From Pseudomonas syringae KCTC 12500 (GTDB lineage Bacteria; Pseudomonadota; Gammaproteobacteria; Pseudomonadales; Pseudomonadaceae), in the NCBI RefSeq assembly GCF_000507185.2, contig NZ_AYTM02000002.1:2581001-2645000 (forward strand): a stretch of DNA of 64,000 nucleotides. Direction: 5' to 3'. Below the pieces are notes generated by a model. That model was given only the letters and a program-made list of their open reading frames with translations. It searched no databases and was not told the origin of the DNA. Below are positions 26,766 through 36,337 of the stretch, piece after piece (position 1 is the stretch's first letter; the number at the start of each line of letters is the position of its first letter). A program made the position numbers and the translations under genes.

Positions 26766-26974
26766 ACTGTCGTGCCTATGCTTCGCGTTGAAGCACTGTT
26801 CGAGACGCCTGGCCTCAGTTCAGGTAGGTTCAGCCCCGTCATTCATGAAGAATTTTCCACCCTGAAGCAAACTGGCCACTTCGCCGGAACCATTCCCTGT
26901 CGCTGTTCTCAGATAGCAGTAGGTCGGGGCTGCTATTAGCCCGGGCATATTCACTTAATACAGAGGGAAATGGC

Positions 26975-27220
26975 ATGGGTATCATTGGAACCATCTTTAT
27001 CGGCCTGATCGTTGGTCTGTTGGCTCGCTTTCTGAAGCCGGGCGACGACAGCATGGGCTGGATCATGACCATCGTGCTGGGTATCGCCGGTTCGCTCGCA
27101 GCCACTTATGGTGGTCAGGCGCTGGGTATCTATCAGGCAGGCGAGGGTGCAGGTTTCCTCGGCGCGCTGGTAGGTGCAATCATCCTGCTGGTTATCTACG
27201 GCATGATCAAAAAGAAATAA
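26975..27220 (+). CDS. GlsB/YeaQ/YmgE family small membrane protein
   Basis: An 81-residue protein with three hydrophobic segments and the family pattern 'GLIVGLLARFLKPGDDSMGW' then 'IVLGIAGSLAATYGGQALG', ending in 'GMIKKK'. Members are stress-induced inner-membrane proteins (formerly called transglycosylase-associated) of unclear biochemical role. ATG at 26975 follows AGAGGGAAATGGC. Confidence 0.9.
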   Translation: MGIIGTIFIGLIVGLLARFLKPGDDSMGWIMTIVLGIAGSLAATYGGQALGIYQAGEGAGFLGALVGAIILLVIYGMIKKK

Positions 27221-27303
27221 CGCTTATGCGTCAGCCCTCTGTTTTACAGTGCGCAGAGGGCTAGAATGCTCGGCAACTGTCCACCCCTTTGCCGAGCTTT
27301 ATC

Positions 27304-27846
27304 ATGCGTCGCTTCCTGTTGATGACTCTTCTGCTGTTATCCGCGCTCTCCGGTCCCGCACACGCCCAGTTGCCGGAAACCGACTGGCTTGAGCTGATGC
27401 CCAAGTCCGATCAAAAAGCCCTCGAAGCCATGCCCGAGATTGACCACAATTCTCCGGAAGCCATGGGCACGTTCGACAGCAAGGGTGGGCTGAAGCAGAG
27501 CAAGGGTCTGCCTGCAGTCATGTATTCGACCAAAACCGTCCCGGCAATGAACGGCAAGACGATTCGTCTCGGCGGCTACCCTGTGCCTCTCGAAACCGAC
27601 GCCAAGGGTCGCAGCACGCTGTTCTTCATCGTGCCTTATCCAGGCGCCTGCATCCACGTGCCGCCACCGCCGCCCAACCAGTTGGTGCTGGTGCGTTACC
27701 CCAAGGGTTTGAAACTGGATGATATCTACACACCACTGTGGGTAGAAGGCACCCTGAAAATCGAGAAGGTCAGTAACGACCTGGCCGATGCGGCGTATGC
27801 GATGGATGCGTCAAAGGTCCGTGTGGTGGTTGAGTCGGACCTTTGA
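27304..27846 (+). CDS. Exported DUF3299 family protein
   Basis: A 180-residue protein with a signal peptide ('MRRFLLMTLLLLSALSGPAHA', cleaved after AHA). The mature part has the DUF3299 pattern: 'GKTIRLGGYPVPLE', then 'FFIVPYPGACIHVPPPPPNQ' and 'YTPLWVEGTLKIE', a predicted beta-rich periplasmic domain. One conserved Cys lies in 'PGACIHVPPPPPNQ'. Relatives sometimes occur beside ABC transporter genes; here it is alone. The biochemical role is unknown. Confidence 0.85.
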   Translation: MRRFLLMTLLLLSALSGPAHAQLPETDWLELMPKSDQKALEAMPEIDHNSPEAMGTFDSKGGLKQSKGLPAVMYSTKTVPAMNGKTIRLGGYPVPLETDAKGRSTLFFIVPYPGACIHVPPPPPNQLVLVRYPKGLKLDDIYTPLWVEGTLKIEKVSNDLADAAYAMDASKVRVVVESDL

Positions 27847-27866
27847 TGGGCTCGATCAATTGCTGA

Positions 27867-28778
27867 TCAGAGCGCCTCGCTCCAGATACTCACACCCAGA
27901 ACATGCATCTGGTCCGGAGCCAGCGTGACCACGTCGTCCAGCACGTTGGCGGTTTCGACGCAGACCATGCGCTGCCAGCCGTCTGCTGCCATGTCGGTGA
28001 ACTTGCCGGTCTTTTCGATCCACGGGTTCCACAGAATGGCTGAGTTAGAGCCCGTGCTGCGGATGTGGATGCGTCGCTGCCACTCCGGATCGACGATGCT
28101 GAGCACGCCTGGCGTGTCCTTGTAGATGCGGTCGGTTTCGCCTGTGAAGGTCAGGTCGCCGCTCTGCTCGCGTTCTTCCCAGTTTGCCAGGGTTTCGATG
28201 TAACGCAGGCCGTCGAGCCCTTCGACGCTGACCTGACGTACATCGCTGACGGCGAAATAGGTGTGCAGCGCCTGGCTGATCACCACAGGTTCAGTGCCGC
28301 AGTTGTAGCTGACCAGACTGACATTCAGTGCGTGGTCCAGACGAATGCTCAGTTTCAGGGCGACGTTGTGCGGCCAGCCCGGCAAGTGGCCTTCGGCCTC
28401 GGGAAGCACGAATTCCACCAGCAGTGCGTCGCCATCTGCGCCAATACCCAACAACTGCCAGTCCAGCGCTCGCACTTCGCCATGCGCCTTGGCAGGCTCG
28501 CTGCTGTCGCGCATCGCCTGCACGCTTTGCGGGTTGCGCTCCAGATTGCCGAACCACGGCCAGCAGATCGGCATGCCTGCACGAATGGGTTTGCCGCGTT
28601 TGAAAACGGCCTCTTCGTTCAGCCACACCAGCGGCGGCTGCCCGGCTACTTGATAGCTGAGGATGTGTGCGCCTTGTTGCGCAACCAGCAGCTCAGCTTC
28701 GCCGTGGCAAATACGCCAGCAGTTCAGCTCATCGTAAAGGATGGATTCAACGGTGGGTTCAACCGGGGATGTTGGCAT
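27867..28778 (-). CDS. D-hexose-6-phosphate mutarotase (aldose 1-epimerase family)
   Basis: Interconverts alpha and beta anomers of hexose-6-phosphate. 303 residues, similar to E. coli YeaD. Family marks are 'QQGAHILSYQVAGQPPLVWL' (about 34-53), 'RAGMPICWPWFGN' (about 66-78) and the catalytic-His region 'ISQALHTYFAVSDV' (about 165). ATG at 28778. It is followed on the same strand by no close partner; the thioesterase gene lies 91 bp upstream. Confidence 0.9.
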   Translation of the reverse strand: MPTSPVEPTVESILYDELNCWRICHGEAELLVAQQGAHILSYQVAGQPPLVWLNEEAVFKRGKPIRAGMPICWPWFGNLERNPQSVQAMRDSSEPAKAHGEVRALDWQLLGIGADGDALLVEFVLPEAEGHLPGWPHNVALKLSIRLDHALNVSLVSYNCGTEPVVISQALHTYFAVSDVRQVSVEGLDGLRYIETLANWEEREQSGDLTFTGETDRIYKDTPGVLSIVDPEWQRRIHIRSTGSNSAILWNPWIEKTGKFTDMAADGWQRMVCVETANVLDDVVTLAPDQMHVLGVSIWSEAL

Positions 28779-28869
28779 GCAAAGTTCTCACTCAATGACC
28801 GTGACGAAAATAGACCGCTTCATACAGGGCGAGTTTAACCGGGCAGCCAACCTGTGACCGAGCGACAAA

Positions 28870-29271
28870 TTACCGTCGCGCGGGCACCGAGCGCGTCCGG
28901 CCGCTGGCATCTATGGCGACGAACACGAACGCAGCCTCCGTGACCTTGCGCCATTCGCTGGTGAGCGGGTCGTCGCTCCACACTTCGACCATCATCTTGA
29001 TCGAGGTGCGTCCGACTTCCAGGGTGCGGGTATAGAAGGAAAGCTGTTCGCCGACCGCTACCGGGACCAGAAACGCCATGCGATCGATGGCGACGGTCGC
29101 CACACGGCCACCCGCGACTTTGCTGGCCATCGCTGTGCCTGCCAGGTCCATCTGGGACACCAGCCAGCCGCCAAAGATGTCGCCAAAGCCGTTGGTTTCG
29201 CGGGGAAGAGCGGTGATTTGCAGTGCAAGGTCGCCTTGCGGGGTTGGATCTTCTTGTTCGAGCTCGATCAT
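28870..29271 (-). CDS. YciA-type acyl-CoA thioesterase
   Basis: A 133-residue hot-dog-fold thioesterase that hydrolyses acyl-CoAs. The signature 'NGFGDIFGGWLVSQMDLAG' (about 31-49) contains the catalytic Asp region, and 'RVATVAIDRMAFLVPV' follows. The length is usual for the YciA family. ATG at 29271 (start 'MIELEQEDPTPQGDLALQI'). Confidence 0.92.
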   Translation of the reverse strand: MIELEQEDPTPQGDLALQITALPRETNGFGDIFGGWLVSQMDLAGTAMASKVAGGRVATVAIDRMAFLVPVAVGEQLSFYTRTLEVGRTSIKMMVEVWSDDPLTSEWRKVTEAAFVFVAIDASGRTRSVPARR

Positions 29272-29701
29272 GCCTAGGGTGCCTCTGACCCATGACTCTC
29301 ATTATTGTATGTCGCGGTTAACAGGTGCCATTCAAAACCATGAGCATGAACATTATGTGTTCAGCGCCGGTGTGGCCCAAAGGGAAACTCTGCGAAACCC
29401 GCTGATTCAGACGTTTTCGCACAGCTTCCCAAGGCTGTTGACGACTTGCGAGTATATCGGGCGTTGCGTCATAGAACGACCGTGGGTCTTCATTTTGTGT
29501 CAGTGGCAGTTCTGCCATGTGTTTTTTGTAGCAATTTGCTATCTTGCTGGACCTCTACAGGTTACAAGACTGCCTGTACACGCAATTTTGGTGCCTATCT
29601 GCGCCGTTGCTCCCGACAATCGCTTCTGCACGGCACCCCGCAGCAGCCAGCGTTGCTGTCGCTCGCCCCTTTTCAAAGAACAAGCAAAGAGAAGCCTTGT
29701 C
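29272..29701. other. 430-bp divergent intergenic region
   Basis: Lies between the reverse-strand thioesterase and the forward-strand MFS gene and must hold both promoters. I see no convincing gene, hairpin or recognisable operator in it; the only local feature is AAAGAGAAG before the MFS start. Confidence 0.5.
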
Positions 29702-30991
29702 ATGTCATCTGTTCCTCCAAGTTCCACGCAGCCTGCGCGGCCTCTGACTCGCAGCGATTACAAAACCCTTTCGCTGTCGGCCTTGGGTGGTGCGCTGGAG
29801 TTCTACGACTTCATCATTTTCGTGTTTTTCGCGGCGGTGGTCGGCAAACTGTTTTTCCCGGTGGACATGCCTGACTGGTTGCGCATGATGCAGACGTTCG
29901 GCATTTTCGCCGCCGGTTATCTGGCGAGGCCTCTGGGCGGCATTATCATGGCGCACTTTGGCGATCTGCTGGGGCGCAAGAAAATGTTCACGCTGAGCAT
30001 TTTCATGATGGCGGTGCCGACGCTGATCATGGGTCTGCTGCCGACCTACGCGCAGATCGGCATGTGGGCGCCGATTCTGCTGCTGTTGATGCGCGTCATT
30101 CAAGGGGCCGCCATTGGCGGTGAAGTACCGGGCGCCTGGGTGTTCGTGTCCGAGCATGTGCCTGCCCGTCGTGTCGGGTATGCCTGCGGTACCCTGACCG
30201 CCGGCCTGACAGCGGGTATCCTGCTGGGCTCGCTGGTCGCTACGGCGATCAATAGCATCTATACCCCGATCGAGGTATCGGATTACGCATGGCGTATCCC
30301 TTTCCTGCTGGGTGGCGTGTTCGGCCTGATGTCGGTGTATCTGCGCCGCCTGCTGCATGAAACGCCGGTGTTTGCCGAGCTGCAACTGCGCAAGGCACTG
30401 GCCGAGGAGGTGCCGCTCAAGGCGGTACTGCGCGATCATCGTGGCGCCGTTGCGCTGTCGATGCTGATGACCTGGTTGCTGTCTGCCGGCATCATCGTCG
30501 TGATCCTGATGACGCCGACCATCCTGCAAACCATTTATGGCTTTCCAGCTGCCACGGCGCTGAAAGCCAATAGCCTGGCCATTGTCTTTCTGAGCGTGGG
30601 CTGTATCGCTGCGGGCGCACTGGCGGATCGTTTCGGCGCAGGCTGGGTGTTCCTGCTGGGCAGCGCAGGTTTGCTGATCAGTTCGTGGACGTTCTATCAC
30701 ATCCTCGGCAGCCATCCGGATGTGCTGTTCCCGCTGTATGCGGTGACGGGCCTGTTCGTCGGTACGATCGGCGCGGTTCCTTACGTCATGGTCAAGGCAT
30801 TCCCGCCTGTGGTGCGCTTCTCGGGGCTGTCGTTCTCCTACAACCTGGCGTACGCGATATTCGGTGGCCTGACGCCGATGGTTGTGACCTTCATGCTCAA
30901 GAGCAGTCCGATGGGGCCGGCATGGTACGTCGCGATCCTCTGCGGCCTGGGCATGGCCATCGGCGTGTTTCTGCTGAGCCGAAAGCGCTGA
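29702..30991 (+). CDS. MFS transporter, metabolite:H+ symporter type
   Basis: A 429-residue inner-membrane transporter with 12 hydrophobic segments. The MHS/ProP-like subfamily marks are 'GALEFYDFIIFVFFAAVVG' in the first helix, 'GGIIMAHFGDLLGRKKMF' in the loop 2-3, and 'RVIQGAAIGGEVPGAWVFVS' in helix 4. The substrate is probably a small organic acid or similar solute, from the family only. ATG at 29702; the frame is open far upstream but without family sequence. It is followed by a terminator and the pst operon, a position matching a transporter next to pstS in P. aeruginosa as I recall it. Confidence 0.88.
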   Translation: MSSVPPSSTQPARPLTRSDYKTLSLSALGGALEFYDFIIFVFFAAVVGKLFFPVDMPDWLRMMQTFGIFAAGYLARPLGGIIMAHFGDLLGRKKMFTLSIFMMAVPTLIMGLLPTYAQIGMWAPILLLLMRVIQGAAIGGEVPGAWVFVSEHVPARRVGYACGTLTAGLTAGILLGSLVATAINSIYTPIEVSDYAWRIPFLLGGVFGLMSVYLRRLLHETPVFAELQLRKALAEEVPLKAVLRDHRGAVALSMLMTWLLSAGIIVVILMTPTILQTIYGFPAATALKANSLAIVFLSVGCIAAGALADRFGAGWVFLLGSAGLLISSWTFYHILGSHPDVLFPLYAVTGLFVGTIGAVPYVMVKAFPPVVRFSGLSFSYNLAYAIFGGLTPMVVTFMLKSSPMGPAWYVAILCGLGMAIGVFLLSRKR

Positions 30992-31031
30992 TCATCATCC
31001 GCTGTTGAATCGCTCGGGCACCGCTACAGCC

Positions 31032-31066
31032 AAAGGCTATCTACCTGCACAGGTCGATAGCCTTTT
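31032..31066 (+). terminator. Rho-independent terminator of the MFS gene
   Basis: AAAGGCTATC (31032-31041) pairs with GATAGCCTTT (31056-31065), and the loop holds CCTG/CAGG; TTTT follows. Confidence 0.8.
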
Positions 31067-31073
31067 CATCTTA

Positions 31074-31091
31074 TTGTCATAATCAATTCAT
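31074..31091 (+). promoter_or_regulatory. Pho box upstream of pstS
   Basis: TTGTCATAATCAATTCAT: two 7-mers (TTGTCAT, AATTCAT) separated by 4 bp, matching the PhoB repeat spacing. It lies 67 bp upstream of the pstS start. The second half-site is degenerate. Confidence 0.6.
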
Positions 31092-31157
31092 AGAGTAGTC
31101 ACAAGACTGGCCGAAAAAGGCTCGTGGACACCTACACACCCTGCCAGGAGCGCAAGG

Positions 31158-32156
31158 ATGACACTCAAGCGTTTGATGACTGCACTGACCTTGGTTGCCG
31201 CCGGAGTGACGGCAGCCAATACGCTGGCTGCGGTCGACCCTGCCATCCAGGCCTATACCAAGACCTCCGGTGTGTCAGGCAATCTCTCCAGTGTCGGCTC
31301 CGATACCCTGGCAAATCTGATGACGCTGTGGGCCGAGGCCTACAAGAAAGAATACCCGAGCGTGAACATCCAGATTCAAGCCGCGGGTTCCTCTACAGCG
31401 CCACCCGCGCTGACCGAGGGCACGGCCAATCTGGGCCCGATGAGCCGCAAGATGAAAGACGGCGAGCTGTCGGCTTTCGAGCAGAAGCATGGCTACAAGC
31501 CGACCGCCATCCCGGTTGCGGTGGATGCCCTGGCGGTTTTCGTGCACAAGGACAACCCGATCAAGGGCCTGACCCTGCAGCAAGTGGACGCGATCTTTTC
31601 CGCGACCCGCCTGTGCGGTGCCAAGGCAGATGCGAAAACCTGGGGTGATGTCGGTGTGACCGGCGATCTGGCAGGCAAACCGATCCAGTTGTTTGGTCGT
31701 AACTCGGTGTCGGGCACTTACGGTTATTTCAAGGAAGAAGCCCTGTGCAAAGGCGACTTCAAGGCCAACGTCAACGAGCAGCCCGGCTCCGCTTCGGTGG
31801 TCAGCGCGATCAGCAACTCGCTTAACGGCATCGGTTACTCGGGCATCGGTTACAAGACATCCAACGTCAGGACGGTCCCGCTGGCGAAGAAGGAAGGGGG
31901 CGAGTTTGTCGAAGACAGCGAAGCCAATACCCTGAACGGCAGTTATCCACTGTCGCGCTTCCTTTATGTGTACGTGAACAAGGCGCCGAACCAGCCCCTG
32001 GCGCCGCTGGAAGCCGAATTTGTGAAACTGGTGCTGTCGAGACAGGGCCAGGAAGTGGTGATGAAGGATGGGTACATCCCACTCCCTGCCCGTGTCGTGG
32101 AGAAGACGCTGGCCGATCTTGGCCTGCAGGGCGCGAGCGGCGTGGTGTTAAAATAG
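31158..32156 (+). CDS. pstS: Phosphate ABC transporter substrate-binding protein PstS
   Basis: Periplasmic phosphate receptor, 332 residues, with a signal peptide ending 'NTLA'. Phosphate-site motifs are '[15 protein letters not shown]' (about 41-55), '[23 protein letters not shown]' region (about 75) and '[14 protein letters not shown]' (about 184). This is the PstS branch in which the gene precedes long PstC/PstA proteins. ATG at 31158 follows CCAGGAGCGCAAGG. Regulated by PhoB through the upstream Pho box; the hairpin after the gene can lower expression of pstC. Confidence 0.95.
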   Translation: MTLKRLMTALTLVAAGVTAANTLAAVDPAIQAYTKTSGVSGNLSSVGSDTLANLMTLWAEAYKKEYPSVNIQIQAAGSSTAPPALTEGTANLGPMSRKMKDGELSAFEQKHGYKPTAIPVAVDALAVFVHKDNPIKGLTLQQVDAIFSATRLCGAKADAKTWGDVGVTGDLAGKPIQLFGRNSVSGTYGYFKEEALCKGDFKANVNEQPGSASVVSAISNSLNGIGYSGIGYKTSNVRTVPLAKKEGGEFVEDSEANTLNGSYPLSRFLYVYVNKAPNQPLAPLEAEFVKLVLSRQGQEVVMKDGYIPLPARVVEKTLADLGLQGASGVVLK

Positions 32157-32213
32157 TCACGCACGCGTTGCGAGCGAGGCTCAATGGACTGGCCTGCACA
32201 CAAATTGAACAGT

Positions 32214-32246
32214 CCGCCGCCGGTTTCGCAGGCGGCGGGCTTTCTT
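32214..32246 (+). terminator. Hairpin between pstS and pstC
   Basis: CCGCCGCC (32214-32221) pairs with GGCGGCGG (32231-32238), then GCTTTCTT. It would reduce read-through from pstS into pstC, which has its own Pho box. Confidence 0.7.
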
Positions 32247-32257
32247 GCGTCACCTTG

Positions 32258-32275
32258 CTGTAATGTTTCTGTCAT
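32258..32275 (+). promoter_or_regulatory. Pho box upstream of pstC
   Basis: CTGTAATGTTTCTGTCAT: CTGTAAT and CTGTCAT with a 4-bp spacer, a near-perfect PhoB binding site, 24 bp before the pstC start. Confidence 0.85.
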
Positions 32276-32299
32276 AAAATGCGTCTACGGTGTGTGCGC

Positions 32300-34585
32300 A
32301 TGAATGAGCTGTTCAAATCGACGATGGACCAGAGCTCGCCTCCAGCGCGTATTGATTTCAATACGCCCGCGATGGTGCGAAAGCGTCGTGTCCGTGCGTT
32401 GAAGGACCGGCTCACTCACTGGTACGTCGCCATTGGTGGCCTTGCCGTGCTGGCGGCCATCACGCTGATCTTCTTCTACCTTGCCTATGTGGTTGCGCCG
32501 CTTTTCAAAGGTGCCAGCCTGACCGCCAACCCTGCGCTGAATGCCGCCTGGCTGCCGGACGCCGGTGCGCCAATGATGATCACCATCGAAGAGCAGAACC
32601 AGATCGGCATGCGCATCTCCGACAAGGGCGAAGTGGTCTTTTTCAACATCGATGACGGCGCAGAGCTGCAGCGCATTGCCTTGCCGCTCCCCGCTGGCGT
32701 TTCCGTCGCGTCCATCGGCAAGGATCAGCCCGGTGCGCCATTGATAGCCCTGGGCTTGTCCAACGGTCAGGTGCTGGTGTTCAGGCACTCGTACTTGACG
32801 ACCTACCCTAACGATCAAAAAACCATCACTCCGAGCGTGGCCTGGCCCTACGGCGAGGCACCCTTGGTGCTGGATCAGGCCGGGCGTGCGGTCGAGCATG
32901 TCACCGTCAGCTCCGATGGCGACAGCCTGAAGCTGGCAGGGGCGACCGGCACTCAGTTGCACGTCATCTCGCTCGAACAGAAAGAAAACATGATGACCGG
33001 CGAGATGACCCGCGAGCAGACGCGTGTCGAGTTGCCGCAGATGTCCGCTGCGGTCAAGGCGATCTACATTGACCCGCGCCAGCAATGGTTGTATGTCATC
33101 AACGGGCGCGCGCAGGCGGATGTGTTCAGCCTGCGCGATCGTAGCCTCAACGGCCGCTATAAATTGCTGGAAGACGGCAACGCCGAGATCACGGCGAGCG
33201 CTCAACTGGTTGGCGGCATCTCGCTGATCATCGGCAACTCCAAGGGCAGTATGTCCCAGTGGTTCATGGCCCGGGACACTGACGGCGAGCAGCGCCTGAT
33301 GCGCATCCGCGATTTCAGCCTGGGCAGCGCACCTATCGTGCAGATCAAGGCCGAGCAGCGCCGCAAGGGCTTCATCGCTCTGGATGCTTCCGGCAAGTTG
33401 GGCGTATTCCACAGCACAGCGCACCGCACCCTGCTGATCGACAAGGTCGCCGAGGGGCCCGGCATTCTGGCGTTATCGCCACGCGCCAACAGGATTCTGA
33501 TTGAAAGCGCTGGCAAGCTGCTGCCGCTGACGCTGGACAACCCGCACCCGGAAGTCTCCTGGAGTTCGCTGTGGGGCAAGGTCTGGTACGAGAGTTACGA
33601 CGAGCCCAAGTACATCTGGCAGTCCACGGCGTCCAACTCCGATTTCGAGCCCAAGCTGAGCCTGGCACCGTTGACCTACGGCACACTGAAAGCGGCGTTC
33701 TACGCCATGCTGTTGGCCGCGCCGCTGGCCGTGGCTGCCGCGATCTATACCGCCTACTTCATGGCCCCTGGCATGCGCCGCAAGGTCAAGCCGGTGATCG
33801 AGTTGATGGAGGCGATGCCGACGGTGATTCTCGGCTTTTTTGCCGGATTGTTCCTGGCCCCGTATCTGGAAGGGCATCTGCCCGGCATCTTCAGCCTGTT
33901 GCTGCTCACGCCGATCGGCATTTTGTTGGCGGGCTTTTTCTGGACCCGCCTGCCTGATTCGCTTCGCTTGCGTATTCCCGATGGCTGGGAAGGCGCGATT
34001 CTGATTCCGGTCGTGCTGTTGGTGGGCTGGTTCTCGCTGAGCATGAGCCCGCTCCTGGAGAGCTGGTTCTTCGCCGGGGACATGAGCACCTGGATTCGCG
34101 ACCACCTGGGTATCACCTACGATCAACGCAATGCGCTGGTGGTCGGTATCGCCATGGGGTTCGCGGTAATCCCCAACATTTATTCGATTGCCGAAGACGC
34201 CGTGTTCAGCGTGCCGCGCAGCCTCACGCTGGGTTCGCTGGCACTGGGCGCGACGCCGTGGCAGACCCTGACGCGGGTGGTGATCCTGACTGCCAGCCCC
34301 GGCATCTTTTCTGCCTTGATGATCGGCATGGGCCGGGCCGTGGGGGAAACCATGATTGTGCTGATGGCGACCGGCAATACGCCGATCATGGACATGAACC
34401 TGTTTGAAGGCATGCGTACGCTGGCGGCCAATGTCGCGGTGGAGATGCCGGAGTCGGAAGTGGGCGGCAGCCATTATCGGGTGCTGTTTCTGGCGGCGTT
34501 GGTGCTGTTGATGTTCACCTTCGTGATGAACACCCTCGCAGAGCTGATTCGTCAGCGTCTGCGCAAGCAATACTCGTCGCTGTAA
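32300..34585 (+). CDS. pstC: Phosphate ABC transporter permease PstC, long form
   Basis: Inner-membrane permease of the high-affinity phosphate importer. At 761 residues it is more than twice the length of E. coli PstC (about 320). A first membrane segment at about 40-65 is followed by some 380 extra residues, then the usual permease domain (about 450-761) with 'EAMPTVILGFFAGLFLAP' and the EAA-type 'LGSLALGATPWQTLTRVVIL'. Pseudomonads share this long form. ATG at 32300 has only a weak ribosome site. Under PhoB control by the Pho box at 32258. Confidence 0.93.
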   Translation: MNELFKSTMDQSSPPARIDFNTPAMVRKRRVRALKDRLTHWYVAIGGLAVLAAITLIFFYLAYVVAPLFKGASLTANPALNAAWLPDAGAPMMITIEEQNQIGMRISDKGEVVFFNIDDGAELQRIALPLPAGVSVASIGKDQPGAPLIALGLSNGQVLVFRHSYLTTYPNDQKTITPSVAWPYGEAPLVLDQAGRAVEHVTVSSDGDSLKLAGATGTQLHVISLEQKENMMTGEMTREQTRVELPQMSAAVKAIYIDPRQQWLYVINGRAQADVFSLRDRSLNGRYKLLEDGNAEITASAQLVGGISLIIGNSKGSMSQWFMARDTDGEQRLMRIRDFSLGSAPIVQIKAEQRRKGFIALDASGKLGVFHSTAHRTLLIDKVAEGPGILALSPRANRILIESAGKLLPLTLDNPHPEVSWSSLWGKVWYESYDEPKYIWQSTASNSDFEPKLSLAPLTYGTLKAAFYAMLLAAPLAVAAAIYTAYFMAPGMRRKVKPVIELMEAMPTVILGFFAGLFLAPYLEGHLPGIFSLLLLTPIGILLAGFFWTRLPDSLRLRIPDGWEGAILIPVVLLVGWFSLSMSPLLESWFFAGDMSTWIRDHLGITYDQRNALVVGIAMGFAVIPNIYSIAEDAVFSVPRSLTLGSLALGATPWQTLTRVVILTASPGIFSALMIGMGRAVGETMIVLMATGNTPIMDMNLFEGMRTLAANVAVEMPESEVGGSHYRVLFLAALVLLMFTFVMNTLAELIRQRLRKQYSSL

Positions 34586-34600
34586 GGAAGGTAGGCGTTG

Positions 34601-36271
34601 GTGAAGCGGAACTCCCTCAGGAACTGGTTCAAAAGTGGCGCCCCCGGCGTCTGGATGAGTGCGGGCGCCGTATCCATCGCTGTGATCATGACCATCGGCC
34701 TGTTGGCGGTGATCGCCGTGCGTGGCCTTGGGCATTTCTGGCCCGCCGATCTGGTGAGCGCACAGTATGCAGTCCCCAATCAGGAGTCGAGCGTTCTGGT
34801 CGGTGAGCGGGTCGAGCAGGAGCAAGTACCTCGTGCGCGCCTGAAAAGCGCGGGCCTGCCGGTGCCTGATCAAGGGCCGGAATTCATGACCCGCGAGCTG
34901 TTCAAGGTCGGCAATCGCGATCTCAACCCCAGTGACTTCAACTGGGTGGTAGGCGAATGGCTGACCGGGCAGAGCCGGCCTGCAGACCTGATGACGCTGG
35001 AGCGTCGCGAGTGGGGCAATTTCTACGGCTATCTGGTCAACGTCAAGGAAGGCGGGCGTGTCGTGGCCGAAGGCGACGCGGCCTGGCCGGTCCTGCAAGA
35101 GCGCATCAAGCGCGTCGAAAAGCTGGCTGACGAACTCTATACCCTGGAAAAGAAAGACATTGGTGCCATCAATCACGCTATTGAGCGCTTGCGCTTACAG
35201 GCCCGCAAGCTGGAACTCAATGGCCGGCTGGATGCCGCCGCGCAAGCGGACATGGCTGCCGAGCGGGCCGAGCTGGATGCGCGTTACAAGGTTATCGAGG
35301 CGCGTCTTGACGGGCTGCACCAGGCCTTTGATCGCGACAGCCTGACCGCGCGTGATGGCAACGGCAAAGAGATCGAAATCAGCCTGGGCAAAGTGGTGCG
35401 TGCCTATCAGCCCAATGCGATGGGCACGGTGACCAAGCTTGGCTTCTACTTCGAGAAGCTGTGGGAGTTTCTCAGCGCCGATCCACGCGAAGCCAACACC
35501 GAAGGCGGTATCTTCCCGGCGATCTTCGGCACGGTGATGATGACCCTGATCATGGCCGTGATCGTCACGCCGTTTGGCGTGCTGGCGGCGGTCTACCTGC
35601 GTGAGTACGCGCGCCAGGGTCCGGTTACCCGGCTGATTCGCATCGCGGTGAACAACCTCGCCGGTGTGCCTGCGATTGTCTACGGTGTGTTCGGTCTGGG
35701 GTTCTTCGTCTATGTGCTTGGCGGCTCGGTGGATCGGCTGTTCTTTCCTGAAGCGCTGCCTGCCCCGACGTTCGGTACGCCGGGCCTGCTATGGGCTTCG
35801 CTGACCCTGGCACTGCTCGCCGTGCCGGTGGTGATCGTGGCGACGGAAGAAGGGCTGGCGCGCATTCCGCTGACCTTGCGTGAAGGTTCGCTGGCACTGG
35901 GTGCAACCAAGGCCGAGACGCTGTGGAAAATCGTACTGCCAATGGCCAGCCCGGCGATGATGACCGGGCTCATCCTCGCGGTGGCGCGTGCCGCCGGCGA
36001 GGTTGCGCCTTTGATGCTGGTGGGCGTCGTCAAGCTGGCGCCGTCGCTGCCGCTGGACGGCAACTATCCTTATCTGCACCTCGATCAGAAGATCATGCAC
36101 CTTGGCTTCCACATTTACGACGTCGGCTTCCAGAGCCCCAACGTCGAGGCCGCACGCCCGCTGGTGTATGCCACCGCGCTGCTGCTGGTACTGGTCATCG
36201 CCTTGCTCAATCTGTCAGCGGTGAGCATCCGTAATCATTTGCGGGAAAAGTATAAGGCGCTCGACAATTGA
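34601..36271 (+). CDS. pstA: Phosphate ABC transporter permease PstA, long form
   Basis: Partner permease of PstC, 556 residues compared with about 300 in E. coli. After a first membrane segment (about 25-45) comes an insert with a charged coiled-coil-like region (about 165-245, 'AQADMAAERAELDARYKVIE'). The permease domain follows from about 300 ('NNLAGVPAIVYGVFGLGFFV', 'LALGATKAETLWKIVLPMAS'). GTG at 34601 has AAGGAAGGTAGG upstream; a TTG three bases earlier is possible. It begins 15 bp after pstC in one transcript with pstB and phoU. Confidence 0.93.
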   Translation: MKRNSLRNWFKSGAPGVWMSAGAVSIAVIMTIGLLAVIAVRGLGHFWPADLVSAQYAVPNQESSVLVGERVEQEQVPRARLKSAGLPVPDQGPEFMTRELFKVGNRDLNPSDFNWVVGEWLTGQSRPADLMTLERREWGNFYGYLVNVKEGGRVVAEGDAAWPVLQERIKRVEKLADELYTLEKKDIGAINHAIERLRLQARKLELNGRLDAAAQADMAAERAELDARYKVIEARLDGLHQAFDRDSLTARDGNGKEIEISLGKVVRAYQPNAMGTVTKLGFYFEKLWEFLSADPREANTEGGIFPAIFGTVMMTLIMAVIVTPFGVLAAVYLREYARQGPVTRLIRIAVNNLAGVPAIVYGVFGLGFFVYVLGGSVDRLFFPEALPAPTFGTPGLLWASLTLALLAVPVVIVATEEGLARIPLTLREGSLALGATKAETLWKIVLPMASPAMMTGLILAVARAAGEVAPLMLVGVVKLAPSLPLDGNYPYLHLDQKIMHLGFHIYDVGFQSPNVEAARPLVYATALLLVLVIALLNLSAVSIRNHLREKYKALDN

Positions 36272-36337
36272 TCCCGAATTCGCCCTTTGGCAAACGCGGC
36301 CGTTCGATGACGCGAACCGTTCGCACAGGAGCAATCC

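Noticed and set aside
33473..35176. 567-codon minus-strand open frame
   Set aside because: Antisense over pstC and pstA, which have clear family motifs.
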